NCBI GenBank assembly: GCA_025463215.1
Contig: JAOBWF010000325.1
Location: forward strand, 1 to 61,822
Direction of reading: 5' to 3'
Length of the DNA stretch: 61,822 nucleotides
Source: Acidobacteriota bacterium
GTDB taxonomy: Bacteria; Acidobacteriota; Vicinamibacteria; Vicinamibacterales; CAVVIG01
This document shows, in pieces, positions 26,273 through 34,598 of the stretch; positions within the stretch are counted from its first letter, which is position 1; each line of letters opens with the position of its first letter. The translations under genes and the position numbers were made by a program. The notes below the pieces were generated by a model. That model was not told the DNA's origin. It made no database searches and was given only the letters and a program-made list of their open reading frames with translations.

Positions 26273-27823
26273 GTGTACGCGTGTCTCTACCGACCGCCTG
26301 CGCCAGACGGATCCGACGAACGCCACCGCAGAGGATGCGACGATCGCAGCGCAGATCCTCTCTCGGCGGGCGCGGCGAACTCCGCGGTTGCTTCCCTGAC
26401 CGCGATCGCGCAGGAATTTTCGCCGCGGTTCGAGCGGCACCGCGACGATCTGGTGTCGATCGACGTCAGCGGGCTGACGCGCCTGCTCGGGCCGGCGCAA
26501 ACGATTGGCGAGGAGATGCGGCGCGACGCCGCCGGACGCGGCGTGCGCGTGCATGTCGCGGTCGCCGGCACGCGCATGGCGGCGATGCTGCTCGCGATCG
26601 CGCGCCCGGGGCTCACCATCGTCCCCCCCGGCGGAGAAGCCGAGGCGCTTGCGCCGCTCCCGCTCGGCATCCTCGAACAGGCGGGCGATGACGATCGCAC
26701 GGAGCGTCCGCACAGCGTGCGGACAACTCCTGATCGAAAAGACGCTGCCGCCGTGGCGGTGTTGGCGTTCAAACGCTGGGGGCTCAAGACGCTGGGGGAG
26801 CTGGCGTCGCTGCCGGCGGCGGATCTCGTGTCGCGGCTCGGGCGGGAGGCGCGGGTGTGGCAGGCGATGGCGCGCGGCGAGGATCTGCGGCCGCTGGTGC
26901 CGATGCTCGAGGAGGAACGGTTCGAGGCGTCGCTCGATCTCGAGTGGCCGATTTCGGATCTGGAGCCGCTGTCGTTCGTGCTGACGCGGCTGCTCGAACC
27001 GCTGTCGACGCGGCTGGAGCGGCGCGATCGGGGGGCCGCGGTGCTGCACGTCCTGCTGCGCCTGGTCACGCGCGACCCTGCGACAGGCGCAGGGCGGGAG
27101 ACCTGTGCGCGGCGGCTGGAGCTGCCGACGCCGATGCGCGACGTGCGCGCGCTGCGGACCCTGGCGCTGCTCGACCTCGAGGCCCATCCGGCGGAGGCGG
27201 CGATCGATCGCGTCACGATCGTCATCGATCCGACGCCGGGGCGCGTCATGCAGCACACGCTCTACACCCGGGCGCAGCCGACGCCGGAGCAGCTCTCGAC
27301 GCTGCTCGCGCGGCTGGGCGCGCTGATGGGCGCCGACCGCTTCGGCGCCGCCGCGCTGGTCGACACCGATCGCCCAGGCGCGTTCGCGATGAAGCCGTTC
27401 GCCGTCGATCACCGCACCGGGAACCACCGCGGCGATCGCGCCCTGACTCCTGCGCCCTGCGTCGTGTCCGCGCTGCGCAGATGCCGTCAGCCGGTGGCGG
27501 CGCGCGTTGCGGTCGCCGCGGGACGGCCGGTGCGGGTCACCACCGATCGCCGCGGATTTCCGGGCGGCGCCGTGACCCACTGCGCCGGGCCGTGGCGCAC
27601 GTCCGGGGAGTGGTGGACGGACGAAGAACAGTTACAAGTGAGAAGTGAGAAGTTACACGTGCACGTTCACAGTTCTGAGTTCACAGTTCTGAGGTCCGGC
27701 GCCGCAGGCGCCGGCCCCTGGAACCGGGACGAGTGGGACGTGTCGCTCAGCGACGGCGCGGTCTACCGCGTGTTTCGCGACCGCGATGCCGACCGCTGGT
27801 TCATCGACGCGATCGTCGACTGA
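26273..27823 (+). CDS. imuB: ImuB, Y-family polymerase-like mutasome protein
   Basis: Protein of 516 residues, the non-catalytic Y-family subunit that links DnaE2 to the sliding clamp. The start is debatable: GTG 26273 gives the family-like N-terminus YACLYRPP, whereas TTG 26165 has a better ribosome site but adds repeat-coded residues. The part before LTAIAQEFSPRFERHRDDL is short, and a 64-base hairpin element replaces sequence that is normally present. Palm and finger-like regions follow (FKRWGLKTLGELA, LVSRLGREARVW). Near the C-terminus a 63-base repeat array adds about 21 residues (about 453-474) before NRDEWDVSLSDGAVYRVF. Confidence 0.82.
   Translation: MYACLYRPPAPDGSDERHRRGCDDRSADPLSAGAANSAVASLTAIAQEFSPRFERHRDDLVSIDVSGLTRLLGPAQTIGEEMRRDAAGRGVRVHVAVAGTRMAAMLLAIARPGLTIVPPGGEAEALAPLPLGILEQAGDDDRTERPHSVRTTPDRKDAAAVAVLAFKRWGLKTLGELASLPAADLVSRLGREARVWQAMARGEDLRPLVPMLEEERFEASLDLEWPISDLEPLSFVLTRLLEPLSTRLERRDRGAAVLHVLLRLVTRDPATGAGRETCARRLELPTPMRDVRALRTLALLDLEAHPAEAAIDRVTIVIDPTPGRVMQHTLYTRAQPTPEQLSTLLARLGALMGADRFGAAALVDTDRPGAFAMKPFAVDHRTGNHRGDRALTPAPCVVSALRRCRQPVAARVAVAAGRPVRVTTDRRGFPGGAVTHCAGPWRTSGEWWTDEEQLQVRSEKLHVHVHSSEFTVLRSGAAGAGPWNRDEWDVSLSDGAVYRVFRDRDADRWFIDAIVD
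26325..26388. repeat. Hairpin element (64 bases) in imuB
   Basis: Left arm ACCGCAGAG (26325-26333), right arm CTCCGCGGT (26380-26388). One of four elements in the window. It lies in the imuB N-terminal coding region and keeps the frame open. Confidence 0.7.
27630..27693 (+). repeat. 7-base repeat array inside imuB
   Basis: Units AGTTACA, AGTGAGA, AGTGAGA, AGTTACA, CGTGCAC, GTTCACA, GTTCTGA, GTTCACA, GTTCTGA: nine units, 63 bases, 21 codons, in frame, in the loop before the conserved imuB C-terminal block. Confidence 0.85.
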
Positions 27824-27858
27824 ACGTCGACAGAATCCACAATCCGCATTCCTCCCCG

Positions 27859-30800
27859 ATGTACGTCGAACTCCACATGGCGTCGGCCTTCAGCTTTCTG
27901 CAGGGCGCGTCGCTGCCCGAAGCGCTCGTCGCACGCGCGGCGGCACTCGGCTATCCGGCGCTGGCGCTGCTCGATCGCGACGGCGTCTACGGCGCGCCGC
28001 GGTTTCACAAGGCGGCGAAGGCGGCAGGTCTCCGTCCGATCATCGGCGCGGAGCTGACCCTTCGGGAAGTTAGAACTCAGAAGTCAGAACTTAGAACTGC
28101 AAATTCAACTTCAACTTCTACTTCTACTTCGACTTCTCACTTCTCACTTCAAACTGCTAACTTTCTGCTCCCTGTCCTCTGCGAAAGCGCCGACGGCTAC
28201 AGAAACCTCTGCCGCCTGATCACCCGCATGAAGCTGCGCGCGCCCAAGGGGGAAGGGGCGTTGACGCTCGAGGATCTCGACGGCTGCACCACCGGGCTCG
28301 TCGCGCTCGTCGGGCGCGCGGCGCTCGATGGCCGCCGCCACGGCATCGGCGGGCTGCTCGATCGGCTCGTCGGCATCTTCGGCCGCGGCCAGGTCTACGT
28401 CGAACTGCAGCGGCACCTGCGCCGCGACGAGGAGCGCGACAACGAGGCGCTCGTCAGCCTGGCGTCGGCGTTCCGCGTGCCGACGCTCGCGACCAACGGC
28501 GTCCGCTTCGACACTTCGTCGGCGCGGCCGCTGTTCGACGTCCTCACCTGCATTCACCATGGCACCGATCTGGTAACTGCCGGCCGGCGGCTCGCGCCCA
28601 ATGCCGAGCGCTACCTGAAGGGGCCGGCCGAGATGGCCGCGCTGTTCGCGGATCATCCGGATGCCGTCGCCCGCACCGGCGAGCTCGCCGATCGCCTCCA
28701 GTACACGATGGCCGATCTCGGCTACCGCTTTCCCGAGTATCCGGTGCCGCCGGGCGAGACGCAGAGCTCGTTCCTGCGCCGCATCACCGACGTCGGCGCG
28801 CGCGAGCGCTACCGGCCGTATCACGACAAGGCACGCGCCCAGATCGCGCGCGAGCTCGATCTGATCGAGAAGCTCCAGCTCGCCGGCTATTTCCTGATCG
28901 TCTGGGACATCGTCAATTTCTGCCGGCAGCACGACATCCTCGTGCAGGGGCGCGGCTCGGCGGCCAACAGCGCCGTCTGCTACAGCCTCGGGATTACCGC
29001 GGTCGATCCGGTCGGGATGGACCTGCTGTTCGAGCGCTTCCTGTCGGAGGAGCGCGGCGAATGGCCCGACATCGATCTCGATCTGCCGAGCGGCGAGCGG
29101 CGCGAGCAGGTCATCCAGCACGTTTACGAAAAGTACGGCCGGCTCGGCGCGGCGATGACCGCCAACGTGATCACCTATCGCGGCCGCAGCGCGGCGCGCG
29201 AGGTCGGCAAGGCGCTCGGCTTCGCGCCGGCGCAGGTCGACCGCCTCGCCAAGATCATGAACAACTTCGAGTTCACCGACCCGGGGGACTCGCTGCCGCA
29301 GCAGATGGCGGCGGTCGGCCTCGACCTCAACACGTCGCGCGTCGGCCAGTTCGCGCGGCTGTGGCACGAGATGCAGGATCTGCCGCGCCACCTCGGCCAG
29401 CACTCCGGCGGCATGGTGATCTGCCAGGGGCAGCTCGACGCCTGCGTGCCGCTCGAAAACGCCAGCATGCCCGGACGCGTCGTCGTCCAATGGGACAAGG
29501 ACGACTGCGCCGACATGGGGATCGTCAAGGTCGATCTCCTCGGCCTCGGGATGATGGCGGTGCTGCAGGATTCGTTCGCGCTCATCAACGGCGAACACGC
29601 AACCGCCGGCAGCGCCGAGAGCGGAGAGAAGTGTTTTTCCGCGAGCGCTGCGCGCTCCGCGGTTGGTTCCCGGGAGCAGATCGTCGATCTGGCGCATCTG
29701 CCGCAGGATCCGGCGGTCTACAAGATGCTGTGCGAGGCCGACACGATCGGCCTGTTCCAGGTCGAGTCGCGCGCCCAGATGGCGACGCTGCCGCGGCTCA
29801 AGCCGATGGTGTTCTACGACCTGGTCGTGCAGGTGGCGATCATCCGGCCGGGGCCGATCGTCGGCCAGATGGTCCATCCGTACTTGAACCGGCGCGCCGG
29901 CCGCGAGGCGGTGGTGTACGCGCACCCGTCGCTCGAGCCGATCCTGGCGCGCACGCTCGGCGTGCCGCTGTTCCAGGAGCAGCTGCTGCGGATGGCGATG
30001 GTCGCCGCCGGCTTCACCGGCGGCCAGGCCGAGGATCTGCGCCGCGCGATGGGGTTCAAGCGATCCGAGAAGCGGATGAAACAGATCGAAGTGCAGCTGC
30101 GCGAGGGGATGGCGCGCCAGGGCATTACCGGCGTCGCCGCGGAGCAGATCATCACCTCGATCGCCTCGTTCGCGCTCTACGGCTTTCCCGAGTCGCACGC
30201 CGCGAGCTTCGCGCTGCTCGCGTATGCCAGCGCGTATCTCAAGCTGCATTTCCCCGCGGCGTTCTACACCGCGCTGCTCAACAACCAGCCGATGGGGTTC
30301 TACCATCCCGCCACGCTCGTCAAGGACGCGCAGCGCCGCGGCGTCCGCTTCCATCCGGTCGACGTGCAGATCTCCAACTGGGAGTGCACCGTCGAACCCG
30401 ACGGCGCGATCCGCCTCGGCCTGCGCTACGTCACCGGCCTCCGCGAACAGGCGGGGCGCGCTATCGCCAGTCGTCAATCGTCAGTCGTCAGTCAGCAGCC
30501 GTCAGGCGGCAATGATCAGCCGTCAGCCGGCAATCATCAATCCCATCAGCCATCAGCCATCAGCCATCAGCCATCGCCGGTCTGTCCGAAGTGCGGCTGC
30601 GACGACGAGTCGATGCTGGAATCGATCGATGCGGCGAAATGGTTCTGCAATAACTGCTCGCACGACTGGACGCCGCGCCGCCGCGCGCCGCGGTTCCGAT
30701 CGATCGACGAGCTGGTCGCGCGCGCCGGCCTGCGCCGCGACGAGCTCGTGACCCTCGCGGACGTCGGCGCGCTCAACGGCTTCGGCTACGACCGCCGCTC

Positions 30801-31380
30801 CGCGTTATGGCAAGCCGAGCGCGCGATTCGACCGTCCGGCGATTTGTTCCGAGAAGAAGGAACCGCGCAGCCCGCAGAGTCCGCAGAGATTTATTTTGAC
30901 GACGAAAACTCCGCGCTCTCTGCGGTTCCATCTGATCGTGAGTCACCGTGTCCATTGAAGCCGATGACCGAGGCCGAGCGCCTGGTGGCCGATTACGCCG
31001 GGATGGGGCTGACCGCCGGGCGCCATCCGATGGCGCTGCGGCGCGACGAGCTGGCGATGCGCGGCATCCTGCGCGCGGCCGATCTCCCGGCGGCGCGGCA
31101 GGGCCGCCGCGTCCGCGTCGCCGGCATGGTGATCACCCGCCAGCGTCCCGGCACGTCGAAGGGATTCGTGTTCCTCACGCTCGAGGACGAAACCGGCATC
31201 GCCAACATCATCGTCCGCCCCGATCTCTTCGCGCGCGATCGCCTCGTCATCGTCGAGGAGCCCTTCCTGATCGTGGACGGCGTGCTGCAAAGCCAGGACG
31301 GCGTCACCTCGATCCGCGCCGAACAGGTCCACGGCATGAAGGGGATCGACATCAACTTCGACGCCCATGATTTCTACTGA
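27859..31380 (+). CDS. dnaE2: Error-prone DNA polymerase III alpha subunit DnaE2
   Basis: Polymerase of 1173 residues, about 100 longer than usual, which copies past DNA damage with ImuA and ImuB. The PHP domain is at the N-terminus (YVELHMASAFSFLQG). The polymerase core keeps the two catalytic Asp in PDIDLDLP and the third in VKVDLLGLG. A C-terminal OB domain (VRVAGMVITRQRPGTSKGF) is present. The extra length is repeat sequence: array at residues 70-102, hairpin element at 582-602, array at 870-905, and hairpin element at 1002-1023. A zinc-ribbon-like insert (C909, C912, C930, C933) follows the third. All are in frame. Confidence 0.93.
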   Translation: MYVELHMASAFSFLQGASLPEALVARAAALGYPALALLDRDGVYGAPRFHKAAKAAGLRPIIGAELTLREVRTQKSELRTANSTSTSTSTSTSHFSLQTANFLLPVLCESADGYRNLCRLITRMKLRAPKGEGALTLEDLDGCTTGLVALVGRAALDGRRHGIGGLLDRLVGIFGRGQVYVELQRHLRRDEERDNEALVSLASAFRVPTLATNGVRFDTSSARPLFDVLTCIHHGTDLVTAGRRLAPNAERYLKGPAEMAALFADHPDAVARTGELADRLQYTMADLGYRFPEYPVPPGETQSSFLRRITDVGARERYRPYHDKARAQIARELDLIEKLQLAGYFLIVWDIVNFCRQHDILVQGRGSAANSAVCYSLGITAVDPVGMDLLFERFLSEERGEWPDIDLDLPSGERREQVIQHVYEKYGRLGAAMTANVITYRGRSAAREVGKALGFAPAQVDRLAKIMNNFEFTDPGDSLPQQMAAVGLDLNTSRVGQFARLWHEMQDLPRHLGQHSGGMVICQGQLDACVPLENASMPGRVVVQWDKDDCADMGIVKVDLLGLGMMAVLQDSFALINGEHATAGSAESGEKCFSASAARSAVGSREQIVDLAHLPQDPAVYKMLCEADTIGLFQVESRAQMATLPRLKPMVFYDLVVQVAIIRPGPIVGQMVHPYLNRRAGREAVVYAHPSLEPILARTLGVPLFQEQLLRMAMVAAGFTGGQAEDLRRAMGFKRSEKRMKQIEVQLREGMARQGITGVAAEQIITSIASFALYGFPESHAASFALLAYASAYLKLHFPAAFYTALLNNQPMGFYHPATLVKDAQRRGVRFHPVDVQISNWECTVEPDGAIRLGLRYVTGLREQAGRAIASRQSSVVSQQPSGGNDQPSAGNHQSHQPSAISHQPSPVCPKCGCDDESMLESIDAAKWFCNNCSHDWTPRRRAPRFRSIDELVARAGLRRDELVTLADVGALNGFGYDRRSALWQAERAIRPSGDLFREEGTAQPAESAEIYFDDENSALSAVPSDRESPCPLKPMTEAERLVADYAGMGLTAGRHPMALRRDELAMRGILRAADLPAARQGRRVRVAGMVITRQRPGTSKGFVFLTLEDETGIANIIVRPDLFARDRLVIVEEPFLIVDGVLQSQDGVTSIRAEQVHGMKGIDINFDAHDFY
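28067..28162 (+). repeat. 7-base repeat array inside dnaE2 (PHP domain)
   Basis: Units AGAACTC, AGAAGTC, AGAACTT, AGAACTG, then a run of AACTTC/TACTTC (period 6) and TCACTTC (period 7). It replaces a short loop between two strands of the PHP domain and is read in frame with a run of Ser-Thr repeats. Confidence 0.85.
29602..29663. repeat. Hairpin element (62 bases) in dnaE2
   Basis: Left arm ACCGCCGGC (29602-29610) and right arm CTCCGCGGT (29655-29663), with 9-base units between. In frame, encoding a Ser/Ala-rich stretch. Confidence 0.65.
30468..30574 (+). repeat. 7-base repeat array inside dnaE2 (before zinc ribbon)
   Basis: Units GTCAATC, GTCAGTC (twice), AGCAGCC, GTCAGGC, GGCAATG, ATCAGCC, GTCAGCC, GGCAATC, ATCAATC, then CATCAGC units. 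It links two unit types seen separately elsewhere and codes a Ser/Gln/His-rich stretch. Confidence 0.85.
30862..30926. repeat. Hairpin element (65 bases) in dnaE2
   Basis: Left arm GGAACCGCGCAG, then CCCGCAGAG and TCCGCAGAG; A+T-rich loop; right arm CTCCGCGCT and CTCTGCGGTTCC. The outer 8 bases pair perfectly. In frame. Confidence 0.75.
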
Positions 31381-31618
31381 GGTGCGCGCCGAAGAGGTCG
31401 GCAGCGCCCTGCAAATCGGGGTGTTCACCGATCCCGAGACCGCGCGCGCCTGGTTGACGCGCAGCGGTGTGACCGTGCCGGTTCGCCGGCGTCTCCGCCG
31501 ATCCCGTGCGCGATCCGGCGATCGCCTGTTTCACCGCGGAACGCCGGCGACCGAGCGCCGCGCGATCGTCGCGATCCTCCGCGATACCAGAAAGAACCTG
31601 CCGGCCAATTTCCGATAG
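31367..31618 (+). CDS. Small ORF overlapping the dnaE2 end, possibly a remnant
   Basis: An open frame of 83 codons starting inside the last codons of dnaE2 (14-base overlap). The start region (ALQIGVFTDPETARAWL) looks protein-like and the end (RRAIVAILRDTRKNLPANFR) resembles the end of the CxxCH protein at 21719 (RGTVVDLLRETVHDLPTEFR). The Arg-rich middle does not. It may be a decayed or frameshifted copy; the function is not known. Confidence 0.4.
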   Translation: MISTEVRAEEVGSALQIGVFTDPETARAWLTRSGVTVPVRRRLRRSRARSGDRLFHRGTPATERRAIVAILRDTRKNLPANFR

Positions 31619-31627
31619 CATGCGGGG

Positions 31628-32026
31628 ATGACGCTCACCGACGTCGACCGCCAGCTGCCGAACGGATTTCATGACGCCTACCTCCTGCGCTTCGCCGTCG
31701 ACTACGCCAAAGCGACCCTGTCGCTCGACCTGAACCTGTGGATCGGGACGCCGGACGGCCGCACGCAGGACGATCGCGAGCGCTACAAGCCGGGACGCAT
31801 CCGCATCGGCGGCCTCGCCTGGTGCGTGATCGCGCCGCCCGACACGATTCTGCGGCCGAACCCGCGCGGCTTCCGCATCGACGCCGGTCCGGTTTCCGAC
31901 CTCGAGACGCCGCCCACGCTGCCGGTGCCGCCCGCGGGCGTCTTTTCCTGGTGGTTCTTCGTCCAAGAGTGGAACACGTCCCTCTACGTCGCCGGCCAGT
32001 CGGCGTCGCTCGAGTGGAAATTCTGA
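31628..32026 (+). CDS. Conserved-looking small protein, unknown
   Basis: Soluble protein of 132 residues with no signal peptide. It is rich in short strands and aromatic residues (FHDAYLLRF, SWWFFVQEWNTSLYVAG) and looks like a real compact beta fold. A TAGCAT box lies 6 bases before the ATG. I do not recognise the family. It follows the 31367 ORF by 9 bases and precedes a secreted protein by 7. Confidence 0.65.
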   Translation: MTLTDVDRQLPNGFHDAYLLRFAVDYAKATLSLDLNLWIGTPDGRTQDDRERYKPGRIRIGGLAWCVIAPPDTILRPNPRGFRIDAGPVSDLETPPTLPVPPAGVFSWWFFVQEWNTSLYVAGQSASLEWKF

Positions 32027-32033
32027 GGGTCAT

Positions 32034-32447
32034 ATGCGAGCTCACATCATCGCCCGCGCCGCCGCGTTCGTCCTCATCGTCGCCGGGACATCGATCCTCG
32101 CCGCGCCGGAGCAGACCGCGCAGCCGGGTCAGATGACGCAGCCGCGGGTCTGGATCCAGAACCACGGCCGCGCCGAGGCGGTGCCGATTTCGATTCAGGA
32201 GGCGGCGCTCGACACGCCGCTGCGCGTCCGCGTCGTCAACCTGCAGGATCCGAAGGGGACCGACGGTCCGATCCAGGCGCGCCTGGTGCAGCAGTCGTGG
32301 GACTACCGCACGATTGTCGTTACCAATGGCCAGGATCCGGCCGCCGCGCTGACCGCGCCCGGTGCGGCCGGTTGGGAGGCGACCGGCGTCACGTTCGTGA
32401 GGCCGGACGGGATGACGCTGCTGTTGAAGCGGCCGCGCCTGCCGTAA
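32034..32447 (+). CDS. Small exported protein, unknown
   Basis: Protein of 137 residues with a signal peptide (about 1-24, ending ILAAP) and a mature part with strands (VWIQNHGRAEAVPISI, ETGVTFVRPDGMTLLLKR-like). GAGGG lies just before the ATG. The function is not known; it may be an adaptor with a binding surface. It ends 9 bases before a convergent gene. Confidence 0.65.
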   Translation: MRAHIIARAAAFVLIVAGTSILAAPEQTAQPGQMTQPRVWIQNHGRAEAVPISIQEAALDTPLRVRVVNLQDPKGTDGPIQARLVQQSWDYRTIVVTNGQDPAAALTAPGAAGWEATGVTFVRPDGMTLLLKRPRLP

Positions 32448-32456
32448 CCCGGCGCG

Positions 32457-33092
32457 CTATTCGATCGCGACGCTCGTCGCGCCACTCGCGATGTCGATGT
32501 CCTTGTGCAGGCGCTTGCCATCCGTGTAAACCGTCACCGTCCACGCGCCGGCGGGGACATCGGCGAACGTGAAGCGGCCGTCCGCATCGGCGAGCGCCGT
32601 GAACGGCGATGCGGCGGCAAACACCGACGCCGCCATCGCCGGATGAATGTCGCAGCCGACGCGATAAAACCCGTCGCGCTCGAAGGTGTAGGTGTACGAC
32701 TCGCCGGTCGGAATCGCGACGTTGAACGCCGACGTCCGCGTCTCTTCGTGGCTGACGCGCACGTTGTGCAGGGTGTCGTCGCTGTTGCGGAACTCGACCG
32801 GGTAGCCGGTGCGCACGAGCAGCAGCTCGGGACCGAACATCAGCCCGGCCTGATCCATCACCGGCTTCTCGGCCGGCGGCGGAAACGTCCTCGTCGCTTT
32901 CGGCTCGAGGACGACGACCGCGGTGCTGCCGCCGTGGACGCGGCCGTCGACGCTGCCCATCGTCGCCGCCGACGATCCGGCTGCGGTGGCGGTGGCGGCC
33001 GGCGTGGGCGTCGCCGCCGCGGGCACAGGCCGCTCCGGCTTCGAGCACGCGGCTGCCGCCACGCAGATCGCGATCAGCGCGACGCGCGTCAC
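32457..33092 (-). CDS. Cupredoxin-like lipoprotein with regulatory-type domain
   Basis: Lipoprotein of 211 residues (lipobox AAAC near residue 16). The mature part looks like a cupredoxin fold (VEFRNSDDTLHNVRVSH, FYRVGCDIHPAMAASVF, with a His and a Cys placed as in blue-copper sites) joined to a carboxypeptidase-regulatory-like strand region (DADGRFTFADVPAGAWTVTVY). Copper binding is inferred, not shown. The GTG at 33092 overlaps the DinB stop (GTGA). Confidence 0.75.
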   Translation of the reverse strand: MTRVALIAICVAAAACSKPERPVPAAATPTPAATATAAGSSAATMGSVDGRVHGGSTAVVVLEPKATRTFPPPAEKPVMDQAGLMFGPELLLVRTGYPVEFRNSDDTLHNVRVSHEETRTSAFNVAIPTGESYTYTFERDGFYRVGCDIHPAMAASVFAAASPFTALADADGRFTFADVPAGAWTVTVYTDGKRLHKDIDIASGATSVAIE

Positions 33093-33607
33093 GCGCCCGC
33101 CCTGGCCTGCTTGCTGTCGTAGCTCTCGCCGTAGATCGCCGGCACTTTCGACCCCATCGGCCGCAGGAACATCGTCAGCTGGCCGCGGTGATGGATCGAG
33201 TGATTCAGCCCGATCTGCAGAAAGTTGACCGCCGGCAACTTGAAGATGCCGCGGAAGTCGACGACGGTGACGAGGGCGTCCGCCGACAGCGTGGCGACGC
33301 GGTCGAGGTCGGCGGCCGCGGTTTCCGCATACCAGCGCGCGAGGGCCGCGGAGTTGTCGAGGTGCGCCGGCCGGCCGGTCGCCGTCATGTCGAATGCGCC
33401 AGTGACCACAAAATCGAGAAACCGATGCTCGGCGCCGGCGATATGCCAGGCGAGATCGAGGGCGGTCATGCCGACCGGGTCGATCTTGAAATCCCCTTTG
33501 TCGAGCGGAATGGCTTCGATGACGCGCTGCGTCAGCGGCTGTTCGGACCTGTAGGATCGGACGGCGCTGTCGCGCAGCACAAGCGCGTGGTCGGGTGGCA
33601 AAGGCAT
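33089..33607 (-). CDS. DinB-family protein
   Basis: Four-helix-bundle protein of 172 residues of the DinB/YfiT superfamily. Metal-site histidines appear in LDLAWHIAGAEHRF and LNHSIHHRGQLTMFL, as is usual for the family, which includes metal-dependent thiol transferases. The exact substrate is not known. The ATG at 33607 has a TACAAT box only 5 bases upstream, so the mRNA may be leaderless. It is coupled to the lipoprotein gene by GTGA. Confidence 0.85.
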   Translation of the reverse strand: MPLPPDHALVLRDSAVRSYRSEQPLTQRVIEAIPLDKGDFKIDPVGMTALDLAWHIAGAEHRFLDFVVTGAFDMTATGRPAHLDNSAALARWYAETAAADLDRVATLSADALVTVVDFRGIFKLPAVNFLQIGLNHSIHHRGQLTMFLRPMGSKVPAIYGESYDSKQARAGA

Positions 33608-33612
33608 ACGGA

Positions 33613-33630
33613 ATTGTACACACGTATCAT
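33613..33630. promoter_or_regulatory. Divergent leaderless-type -10 boxes (DinB / RluA)
   Basis: On the minus strand TACAAT (33618-33613) lies 5 bases before the DinB ATG. On the plus strand TATCAT (33625-33630) lies 5 bases before the RluA ATG. The whole intergenic gap is 28 bases. Confidence 0.5.
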
Positions 33631-33635
33631 GCGCT

Positions 33636-34598
33636 ATGCCCGAATGGACGGTCGACGCCGACGAAGCCGGGTTGCGGCTGGACAAATACCTGGCCGCGCC
33701 GGATCGCGCCGGCTCGAGGCCGAAGGCCGCGATGGCGCTCGAGCGCGGCAAGGTCTTCGTCAACGATCGCGAGATGACGCTGGCCGATGCCGCCGCGCGC
33801 GTCGCCGCCGGCGACCTCGTCCGGTTGTGGGCGGATCGGCCCGGCAGCGCGAAGCGCCGATCGTCGCTCGGCGCCGAACACGACCTGCCGATCGTCTACG
33901 AGGACGACACGGTGATCGTGCTGAACAAGCCTGCGGGGCTGTTGGCGGTGCCGCTGCCGCTCCAGCGCCGCAATGACGCGCGTTCGGTGTTCGAGGATCT
34001 GAAGATCTATCTGAGCCGCCGCGGCCGCCGCCGCCCCTTCGTCGTCCATCGCATCGATCGCGACACGTCCGGGCTCGTGCTGTTCGCGAAGTCCGAGCCG
34101 GCGCAGCTCACGCTCAAAGAGCAGTTCAAGCGCCACCTGCCGGAGCGCGTCTATCAGGCGGTGGTGTACGGCGCGCCGTCGCCGGCGTCCGGGACGTGGC
34201 GGGATCATCTCGTCTGGGATCTCAAGGCGCTGATTCAGAAAGAGACGTCGCCGCGCGACCCGCGCGGCAAGGAAGCGATCACCCATTACCGCGTGCTCCA
34301 GCCGCTCGCGGGCGCGTCGCTGATCGAAGTGAAACTGGTGACCGGCAAGCGCAACCAGATCCGCATCCAGGCGCGGCTGCGGGGGCACACGCTGGTGGGG
34401 GAAGTCCGCTACATTTACGGGCCGGACGAACTCCGGCCGATCGCGTTTCCGCGCCAGGCGCTCCACGCCCACCGGCTGACCTTCACCCATCCGGCCGACG
34501 GCCGCGAGATGGCGTTCGAGCTGCCGCTGCCGGAGGACATGGCGGACCTGGTCGCGCGTCTTACCGCGCGCCCGTCGCGCGAGCGGTCCCCGCGGTGA
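33636..34598 (+). CDS. RluA-family pseudouridine synthase
   Basis: Enzyme of 320 residues that turns uridine to pseudouridine in RNA. It has an S4-like N-terminal domain (LRLDKYLAA, KVFVNDREM) and a catalytic domain with the motif HRIDRDTSGL; D141 is the expected nucleophile. The usual late blocks NQIRIQ and LHAHRLTF are present. Whether rRNA or tRNA is the target cannot be told. Its end overlaps the convergent amidohydrolase gene by 38 bases. Confidence 0.92.
   Translation: MPEWTVDADEAGLRLDKYLAAPDRAGSRPKAAMALERGKVFVNDREMTLADAAARVAAGDLVRLWADRPGSAKRRSSLGAEHDLPIVYEDDTVIVLNKPAGLLAVPLPLQRRNDARSVFEDLKIYLSRRGRRRPFVVHRIDRDTSGLVLFAKSEPAQLTLKEQFKRHLPERVYQAVVYGAPSPASGTWRDHLVWDLKALIQKETSPRDPRGKEAITHYRVLQPLAGASLIEVKLVTGKRNQIRIQARLRGHTLVGEVRYIYGPDELRPIAFPRQALHAHRLTFTHPADGREMAFELPLPEDMADLVARLTARPSRERSPR

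Noticed and set aside
28144-30477. Minus-strand frame of 777 codons opposite dnaE2
   Set aside because: Arg/Asp/Glu-rich shadow without motifs; dnaE2 is unmistakable on the other strand.
26238-30574. Diversity-generating retroelement (targeted mutagenesis of the polymerase)
   Set aside because: No reverse transcriptase, template/variable repeat pair or A-specific changes are seen; the variation is in tandem units.
31367-31618. Real regulator coupled to dnaE2
   Set aside because: Kept only as a low-confidence ORF: the middle is Arg-rich and unlike a folded protein, and no homologue can be named.
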